Origin: an uncultured Oscillospiraceae bacterium
GTDB taxonomy: Bacteria; Bacillota; Clostridia; Oscillospirales; Oscillospiraceae
Assembly (NCBI GenBank): GCA_934572365.1
Contig: CAKTKX010000030.1
Location: 1-10,561, forward strand
Length of the DNA: 10,561 nt
Direction of reading: 5' to 3'
The notes under the pieces are model-generated. The model worked only from the letters and a program-made list of their open reading frames with translations, was not told the origin of the DNA and searched no databases. Positions within the stretch are counted from its first letter, which is position 1. Every line of letters begins with the position of its first letter. Below, in pieces: positions 6,936 to 10,561 of the stretch. The position numbers and the translations under genes were made by a program.

Positions 6936-7982
6936 TTATTCGCCGGTCTTGACTTCTACCACGGTGTTGGCCATGGAAGCGAAGGCGCTGTAGTCAATGC
7001 CCAGGGTGGCGGCGGTTTCGGTGTTAACGGTGATGATGCCGCCGTCCATTACGTGGAATTCGGGAACCGCGCCGCCCAGCAGGATGTCCATGGCCATGCT
7101 TGCGGTGTAGGTGCCAAGCTCGGTGTAGTTGACGCCGCAGGTGGCGAAGGCGCCGGCGGCTACGAAGGAATCCGCGCCGGTGTAGTGGGGGATGCCAGCC
7201 TCGTTCAGAGTTTCAGCGACGGTGACTTCGGCGGCCATGACCACGTTATCGGTGGGGGTGAAGACCGCGTCCACGCGGCCGACCATGGAGGCGGCGGCTT
7301 CTACGATCTCACCGCTGGTGTTGCCGGTCTTTTCCACAAAATCGATCTGCTTTTCCTGGAGGTAAGCCTTGGCTTCCGCAATGGGGGTGGTGGAGTTGGC
7401 TTCGGAGTTGGAGTACAGCAGGCCGACGGTCTTGACGTCGGGGTTGGCGGCCAGCATCATGTCCAGGATGAAGGCAGTGTTCAGGGCGTCGGAGGTGCCG
7501 GTGACGTTACTAAGGCCGGTGAGACCGGCGGCTTCGGGGTCGGAAATGGCGGCGTACACAATGGGAATGTCGGTACCGTCGGCGGCGGTGACCATGCACT
7601 GGGCGGCCAGGGTGGCGATGGGGATGATCACGTCAACGCCGTCGCCTACCACCTGTGCACCGATCTGGTTCAGGACGGTGGCATCGTTCTGGCCGTTGAA
7701 CTCCTGAATGTTGATCTTGACGCCCTTTTCCTCCGCCAGCTTCTGGAGCTGGGCGACGATGGCGGTGCGGATCTCATCCAGAGAAGCGTGATCCAGCTGC
7801 TGGACGATGGCAACGGTAAATTCCTGGGCTGCGGGGGTGGTATCGGCGGAAGTTTCGGCGGTGGTCGCGGAAGTGGGGGCCGCCGTGGGGGCAGCGGTTT
7901 CGGCAGTTCCGGATGCCTTGCATCCGGCGAACATGGTGAGCATCATCATAACGGACAGAACCAGAGAAATAACCTTTTTCAT
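6936..7982 (-). CDS. Substrate-binding lipoprotein of ABC importer, probable tryptophan-binding (TrpX-like, ABC_sub_bind family)
   Basis: A 348-residue lipoprotein. The N-terminus MKKVISLVLSVMMMLTMFAGC is a signal peptide with lipobox MFAGC, so C21 should be lipidated and the protein anchored on the outer face of the membrane. Residues 22-50 form an Ala/Thr/Ser-rich linker. The mature domain from about 51 begins FTVAIVQQLDHASLDEIRTAI, close to the family's usual VGIVQxxEHxALD opening, and continues with two Rossmann-like lobes (VDVIIPIATLAAQ, VKTVGLLYSNSEANS, VDAVFTPTDNVVMAA). This is the COG2984/ABC_sub_bind type that includes streptococcal TrpX. The start at 7982 is chosen for the lipoprotein signal and an AAAGGAG at good spacing; the frame is open to 8114 but the extension carries no signal. 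First gene of the T-box-controlled operon. Confidence 0.94.
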   Translation of the reverse strand: MKKVISLVLSVMMMLTMFAGCKASGTAETAAPTAAPTSATTAETSADTTPAAQEFTVAIVQQLDHASLDEIRTAIVAQLQKLAEEKGVKINIQEFNGQNDATVLNQIGAQVVGDGVDVIIPIATLAAQCMVTAADGTDIPIVYAAISDPEAAGLTGLSNVTGTSDALNTAFILDMMLAANPDVKTVGLLYSNSEANSTTPIAEAKAYLQEKQIDFVEKTGNTSGEIVEAAASMVGRVDAVFTPTDNVVMAAEVTVAETLNEAGIPHYTGADSFVAAGAFATCGVNYTELGTYTASMAMDILLGGAVPEFHVMDGGIITVNTETAATLGIDYSAFASMANTVVEVKTGE

Positions 7983-8112
7983 AATAAAATACTCCTTTTT
8001 GATATTCAAATGATTGTTGGATGGGTTTGTGGTTTTTTCCTGGGGTCGCCATCGTCTGCCTGGAGCGTACATGAGGCATTTCTCCTTTCCGTAAAGAATA
8101 ATAAAGGGTAAC

Positions 8113-8146
8113 AAAAAAGTCCTTGTTCCCCTAAGGGAACAAGGAC
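8113..8146 (-). terminator. Rho-independent terminator of the T-box leader
   Basis: A perfect 12-bp stem (GTCCTTGTTCCC at 8146-8135, complement 8130-8119) with a TTAG tetraloop is followed on the minus strand by six T (8118-8113). It is the off state of the T-box switch. It may also stop transcription coming from lexA, which shows no good terminator of its own. Confidence 0.92.
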
Positions 8147-8388
8147 AGAAAAAACAATTTCTGCGGTACCACCTTGTTTGCCGGAAATCCGACCGCTCTG
8201 CACGGCGCCAACACGCCGTCTGCCCATTAACGCTGGCAATGCGTCAGAAGATACTCTGGTCACCCATTTCCCTCTGCCCTCGACGGCCCATTTGCTGCCC
8301 CGCTTTTCGCTCTGCTCTCAGCTATGCAGAACTCTCTGTGGATGCGCCTTGCAGCTTTACTTCCGCTTCGTTGGTTTCAATTTATGTT
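8113..8388 (-). promoter_or_regulatory. T-box riboswitch leader, probable tRNA-Trp sensor
   Basis: All elements of a transcriptional T-box can be read on the minus strand. Stem I: a basal helix CGA(AG)CGG pairing with CCGTCG encloses a specifier loop with AAGTAAA on the 5' side and AAATGGG on the 3' side (specifier TGG at 8290-8288), closed above by GCTGC/GCAGC. The distal part has AGAGAG and GCTGAGAGC, as in the tRNA-elbow-binding region. Stem III is ACGGCG/CGCCGT (8219-8202). The antiterminator has helix A1 AACAAGG (8178-8172) with CCTTGTT (8144-8138), the 7-base bulge TGGTACC (8171-8165), and helix A2 GCAG/CTGT. CCTTGTT is shared with the terminator stem, so the two forms exclude each other. 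Uncharged tRNA-Trp should stabilise the antiterminator and turn on the importer genes. The 5' boundary is estimated from the promoter. Confidence 0.93.
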
Positions 8389-8394
8389 ACGCCT

Positions 8395-8423
8395 TTTATA
8401 CATCATTTGTGTACGTTTGTCAA
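8395..8423 (-). promoter_or_regulatory. Sigma-A promoter of the T-box/ABC importer operon
   Basis: On the minus strand a perfect -35 TTGACA (8423-8418) is followed by a 17-base spacer and TATAAA (8400-8395). The start of transcription should be at about 8388, a few bases before the T-box stem I. It lies in the short gap after lexA, whose stop is at 8467. Confidence 0.88.
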
Positions 8424-8466
8424 GAACTTTTTTTCGTGGAGCGCGGACTTTTTTCGCGCCGATTCG

Positions 8467-9042
8467 TTAATATTCCCGCACCACGGCCTTGACCACACCG
8501 ATGATCTCCGCATTGGTGCCGTCGATGGGGCTGTAATTGTCGTTTTCCGGCATGAGCCAGATCTGGCCGTTCCGACGGCGCAGGCGCTTGACCGTTGCCT
8601 CGTCCTCGATTCGGGCGACTACGATCTGCCCGTCGTCGGCGGATTGCTGGGGACGGACGACCACCTTATCCCCGCTGAGGATACCGGCATTGATCATGCT
8701 GTCGCCCCGAACCCGCAGGGCAAAGCACCCTGGGTCATTCCAGGGCATGGTACCCTCCTGATTTTCCACCGCCAGAATGGGCACGCCCGCGGTGACAACG
8801 CCCACAATGGGAATCTGGCCGGGGCGCGCGCCGGTGACCAACGCCCGTTTGCGTCCCTTTGCGCCGGGGGACTGGAGCAGCCCCTTCTCCTGCAGCGCCT
8901 GCAAATGGTAGCTGACGGAAGCGGTGGAGCGCAGACCCACTGCCGCCCCGATCTCCCGGACGGAGGGGGAATAGCCGTTCTCCTGAATAAATTGGTTTAC
9001 ATAATCCATAATCAACTGTGCTTTGTCGCTGGTTCTGGGCAT
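8467..9042 (-). CDS. lexA: LexA, SOS-response repressor and self-cleaving serine protease
   Basis: Counted from the start at 9042 the protein has 191 residues. The N-terminal winged helix spans about 1-65 (YSPSVREIGAAVGLRSTASVSYHLQALQEKGLL). The C-terminal S24 peptidase domain contains the self-cleavage site VVTAGVP (A85-G86), nucleophile S115 in RGDSM and general base K152 in ATVKRL. LexA represses DNA-damage genes until RecA filaments trigger its self-cleavage. Two in-frame ATGs exist, at 9048 and 9042. The GGAGG is only 2 bases from the first and 8 from the second, so 9042 is preferred; the difference is two residues. A TATAAT -10 box lies upstream with a possible operator over the spacer. 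It is divergent from the 9200-9652 gene. No strong terminator follows; the T-box promoter begins within 50 bases. Confidence 0.96.
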   Translation of the reverse strand: MPRTSDKAQLIMDYVNQFIQENGYSPSVREIGAAVGLRSTASVSYHLQALQEKGLLQSPGAKGRKRALVTGARPGQIPIVGVVTAGVPILAVENQEGTMPWNDPGCFALRVRGDSMINAGILSGDKVVVRPQQSADDGQIVVARIEDEATVKRLRRRNGQIWLMPENDNYSPIDGTNAEIIGVVKAVVREY

Positions 9043-9083
9043 AAGCATTTCCTCCCTGGGTCGCCTGAACGTCCTTTTTATTG

Positions 9084-9089
9084 ATTATA
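9084..9089 (-). promoter_or_regulatory. -10 element of the lexA promoter
   Basis: TATAAT on the minus strand (9089-9084) lies 41 bases before the preferred lexA start. The -35 region 17 bases upstream (TTTCTT) matches poorly, which is common for tightly controlled promoters. Confidence 0.6.
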
Positions 9090-9101
9090 GCACATATGAG
9101 C
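9090..9101. promoter_or_regulatory. Possible degenerate LexA operator
   Basis: GCACATATGAGC, inside the lexA promoter spacer next to the -10 box, matches the Gram-positive LexA box GAAC-N4-GTTC (in the form GAACATATGTTC) at 9 of 12 positions and is a 10-of-12 palindrome around CATATG. The position suits autorepression, but both half-sites deviate (GCAC and GAGC), so it is only a candidate. Confidence 0.35.
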
Positions 9102-9157
9102 GAAAAAAGAAAGCCCTTTTGGAAAACTTTTTTTACACTTTTTCTTTCCAGGGGCGC

Positions 9158-9163
9158 TATACT
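9158..9163 (+). promoter_or_regulatory. Possible -10 element for the divergent plus-strand gene
   Basis: TATACT at 9158-9163 lies 36 bases before the start at 9200. The nearest -35-like sequence, TTTACA at 9132-9137, is 20 bases away, too far for a standard promoter, so the assignment is tentative. Confidence 0.35.
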
Positions 9164-9199
9164 GATAACAGAGCTATGGAATTTTTGGGGGGCGGTGCT

Positions 9200-9652
9200 A
9201 TGAACCGGGATGTGGAGCAGCAGGTATGGCAGCGGGTGCTGGGGCAGTCGGAATCTCCCCGGGGGAGTCTGCGGCCGATGGAGCTGGAAGCGATGAAAGC
9301 GGCGGCGGTCTACCGGAAGCTTGCCGGACAGTTTTCCGGCAAAGGGCAGGAGCAGCTTTGGCGCCTGCACAATATGCAGGCGGAAATGCTTGCCTGCCTG
9401 CGGGGAATTGGACGTTTGTCCGGCTGTGGGGGCGGAAAAACCGCGCAGATCGCCGTCCCGGAGGAACCGGCGGCGAAGGCGCTGGAACGGCGGTATCACT
9501 GCGCCCGGCGCGCGTTGACGGAGTATACGGCGCGGACGGTGGACGGGGATTTTGGCATCGTGTTTCAGCACCTTGCGGATTTGAGCCGGGAGGAGTGCGT
9601 TTTACTGGTACGTTTGTTGGGGGAACAAATGCAGAAGAACGGTCACAGGTGA
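9200..9652 (+). CDS. Small protein with ferritin-like four-helix pattern, function unknown
   Basis: A 150-residue protein, the only convincing plus-strand gene. It starts MNRDVEQQVWQRVLGQ. Two similar helical hairpins can be read: residues about 27-70 (ELEAMKAAAVYRKLAG, then LWRLHNMQAEMLACLRGI) and 95-145 (LERRYHCARRALTEYTAR, then FQHLADLSREECVLLVRLL). The spacing of Tyr and Leu resembles rubrerythrin/ferritin-like proteins of clostridia, whose second helix normally carries ExxH. Here the matching positions read QxxM and SxxE, so the diiron site appears lost. No signal peptide or membrane segment. The start at 9200 follows a G-rich stretch acting as a weak SD; ATG at 9176 is an in-frame alternative, and the longer frame to 9023 runs through the lexA promoter and is rejected. 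It is divergent from lexA and ends at a strong hairpin. Family placement is inference. Confidence 0.65.
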   Translation: MNRDVEQQVWQRVLGQSESPRGSLRPMELEAMKAAAVYRKLAGQFSGKGQEQLWRLHNMQAEMLACLRGIGRLSGCGGGKTAQIAVPEEPAAKALERRYHCARRALTEYTARTVDGDFGIVFQHLADLSREECVLLVRLLGEQMQKNGHR

Positions 9653-9658
9653 AAAACG

Positions 9659-9701
9659 AACCGGGACATGACCGCCTTACGGCGGGTCATGTCCCGGTTT
9701 T
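9659..9701. terminator. Bidirectional terminator between convergent genes
   Basis: A long stem (9659-9676 with 9681-9699, one bulged G) with TTAC loop, 6 bases after the stop of the plus-strand gene. TTTT ends it on the plus strand. Read on the minus strand it is followed by CG and a run of five T, so it can also end the VOC gene transcript, whose stop is at 9736. Confidence 0.85.
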
Positions 9702-9735
9702 CGGCCAATTCGGAACGTCAAAGTATTTATCCGGC

Positions 9736-10119
9736 TCAAACCGTGAGTTCGATCAGATTACCCTCGACTGCGGCAATGCAGCTTTCGTAATAGCCGTCTC
9801 CCGTTGTGCGGGGGCCGCTGATGACTTCGTAGCCGTCTGCTTTCAGCCTTGCAGTCAGCGAATCGACCGCTTCCCGACTGCCCACGCTGAACGCAATGTG
9901 CGCGTATCCGGTGCAGGCGGGTTCTTTTGGGGTATCCGCCAGCTCCGGCCTATTCATGATCTCAAGCCGCGTACCGCCGTCAAAGGACAGAAAATACGAC
10001 CGGAAGCCTGTCTTCGGATTGTGGTAGCCGTCGTTTGATTTCGCGCCCAGATAGCTTACAAAGAAGCTGCGCGCCCTTTCCAGATCGTTTACATACAGCG
10101 CGGCATGTTCGATTTTCAT
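9736..10119 (-). CDS. VOC family protein (glyoxalase/dioxygenase fold)
   Basis: A 127-residue protein with the two beta-alpha-beta-beta-beta units of the vicinal oxygen chelate fold: [24 protein letters not shown] and [22 protein letters not shown]. The four expected metal positions are present: H5, E53 (RLEIM), H74 (YAHIAF) and E124 (NLIELT). This is the ligand pattern of glyoxalase I and of the FosA/FosB thiol-transferases, so a metal-dependent small-molecule enzyme is likely. The substrate cannot be told. The start at 10119 has GGAGG 8 bases upstream and begins at the domain; the frame open to 10197 adds residues that cross the promoter. It has its own promoter (10151-10179) and a shared terminator on the other side, so it is a single-gene unit. 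Confidence 0.9.
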   Translation of the reverse strand: MKIEHAALYVNDLERARSFFVSYLGAKSNDGYHNPKTGFRSYFLSFDGGTRLEIMNRPELADTPKEPACTGYAHIAFSVGSREAVDSLTARLKADGYEVISGPRTTGDGYYESCIAAVEGNLIELTV

Positions 10120-10150
10120 AGCGTTCCCTCCATCGTTTCCGGTTTCTCCA

Positions 10151-10179
10151 AGTATAGCATACACGGGATGGCATTGCAA
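10151..10179 (-). promoter_or_regulatory. Sigma-A promoter of the VOC gene
   Basis: On the minus strand TTGCAA (10179-10174), a 17-base spacer and TATACT (10156-10151), 31 bases before the gene start. It lies directly after the terminator of the upstream rqcP unit. Confidence 0.75.
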
Positions 10180-10192
10180 GGATACACAAAAC

Positions 10193-10228
10193 TTCACCGC
10201 CGTGAAACGACCGTTTCACGGCGGTGAA
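10193..10228 (-). terminator. Intrinsic terminator after rqcP
   Basis: A perfect 16-bp inverted repeat (TTCACCGCCGTGAAAC with its complement) around a 4-base loop begins 3 bases past the rqcP stop. On the minus strand it is followed by GTTTTG, a short T-run. It should end the HU-rqcP transcript. Confidence 0.85.
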
Positions 10229-10231
10229 CCC

Positions 10232-10471
10232 TTATACTTCCTTGTACATGGCGGCGGCATCATCCTTGCGGACGGTTTCCGCTACCTGGAGAACCTCTAC
10301 GGTCACCGTTCGGGCGCCCATGGAAATCTCGATTTTGTCTCCGACCTTCACGTCGTAGCCGGCCTTGACAATGCGGCCATTGACGCTGATGCGGCCGTTG
10401 TCGCAGGCCTCGTTGGCCACCGTCCGGCGCTTGATCAGGCGGGAGACCTTCAGATACTTGTCAAGCCGCAT
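10232..10471 (-). CDS. rqcP: RqcP (YabO), S4-domain ribosome quality-control factor
   Basis: A 79-residue protein that is nearly all S4 RNA-binding domain. MRLDKYLKVSRLIKRRTVANEACDNGRISVNG is almost word for word the Bacillus subtilis YabO/RqcP start, and VKVGDKIEI and a KDDAAAMY tail also match the family. RqcP binds 50S subunits blocked by peptidyl-tRNA and works with RqcH to add alanine tails to stalled chains. The start at 10471 is 3 bases after the HU stop (TAAGCGATG) and lacks a good SD of its own, so translational coupling to the HU gene is likely. In bacilli it precedes yabP, yabQ and divIC; here a terminator follows directly. Confidence 0.95.
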   Translation of the reverse strand: MRLDKYLKVSRLIKRRTVANEACDNGRISVNGRIVKAGYDVKVGDKIEISMGARTVTVEVLQVAETVRKDDAAAMYKEV

Positions 10472-10474
10472 CGC

Positions 10475-10561
10475 TTACTTTGCCACGTTGTCCTTCAGAG
10501 CCTTGCTTGCCTTGAAGGCGGGAACGCGGGTGGCAGGGATCTCAATGGCTTCCTTGGTGTG
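10475..10561 (-). CDS. hup: HU family DNA-binding protein, C-terminal end only
   Basis: Only the last 28 residues are inside the window: HTKEAIEIPATRVPAFKASK and a KALKDNVAK end. The IPATRVPAFKASKALKD segment is the conserved C-terminal helix region of HU, the dimeric nucleoid protein that bends DNA. The 5' part and promoter lie beyond the right edge. It is directly followed by rqcP, an arrangement seen in clostridia. Confidence 0.92.
   Translation of the reverse strand, partial: HTKEAIEIPATRVPAFKASKALKDNVAK

Noticed and set aside
7053..8111. Glycine-rich plus-strand frame of 352 codons opposite the lipoprotein gene
   Set aside because: The Gly/Val/Asp-rich repeats arise from the complementary strand of Ala/Thr/Ile-rich coding sequence and run through the T-box terminator region. 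No motif or SD.
9023..9199. Extension of the plus-strand ferritin-like frame back into lexA
   Set aside because: It crosses the lexA start, both promoters and poly-T tracts, and adds no family sequence.
10120..10197. N-terminal extension of the VOC protein
   Set aside because: It spans a TTGCAA-N17-TATACT promoter; the domain and a good SD fit the start at 10119.
1..10561. CRISPR array, insertion sequence, phage or defence module
   Set aside because: No regularly spaced direct repeats, transposase, integrase or defence-type protein was seen on either strand.

Overview
The window looks like ordinary chromosome from a GC-rich member of the Firmicutes, most likely an Oscillospirales (Clostridium cluster IV) gut bacterium. 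The reasons are a T-box leader, a ThiN-type thiamine pyrophosphokinase, a Gram-positive LexA, an HU-RqcP gene pair, strong AGGAGG-type ribosome binding sites and high GC in nearly all genes. This placement is inference from gene content; no rRNA or other taxonomic marker is present. Nearly everything is on the minus strand; the one convincing plus-strand gene lies at 9200-9652.

Read right to left, in the direction of transcription: the end of an HU gene (10475-10561) is followed after 3 bases by rqcP (10232-10471) and a strong hairpin terminator. A small VOC (glyoxalase-fold) gene with its own promoter follows (9736-10119). It converges on a 150-residue plus-strand protein of ferritin-like appearance (9200-9652), with a shared hairpin between them. 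lexA (8467-9042) is divergent from that protein.

Next comes the best-defined unit. A TTGACA-N17-TATAAA promoter starts a complete T-box leader (about 8113-8388), which precedes a three-gene ABC importer: lipoprotein (6936-7982), permease (5928-6815) and ATPase (5131-5928). The leader's specifier codon reads TGG, so uncharged tRNA-Trp should switch the operon on. Together with the protein families (COG2984/COG4120/COG1101 type) this points to a TrpXYZ-like tryptophan importer.

To its left are thiN (4340-4975) and, 17 bases further, a CtpE-like cation P-type ATPase (1953-4322), probably one operon. Then comes an AT-rich GNAT acetyltransferase gene (1432-1875), which looks like a recent insertion. 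Last is a MocR/PdxR-type regulator (GntR helix-turn-helix fused to an aminotransferase-like domain, 1-1358) that runs off the left edge.

I found no CRISPR array, transposase, phage module, tRNA or rRNA, and no convincing new multi-gene system. The points most worth following are the Trp T-box and its UGGU bulge, the two matched triloop hairpins inside the importer operon, the ferritin-like protein that seems to lack its iron ligands, and the low-GC GNAT island.
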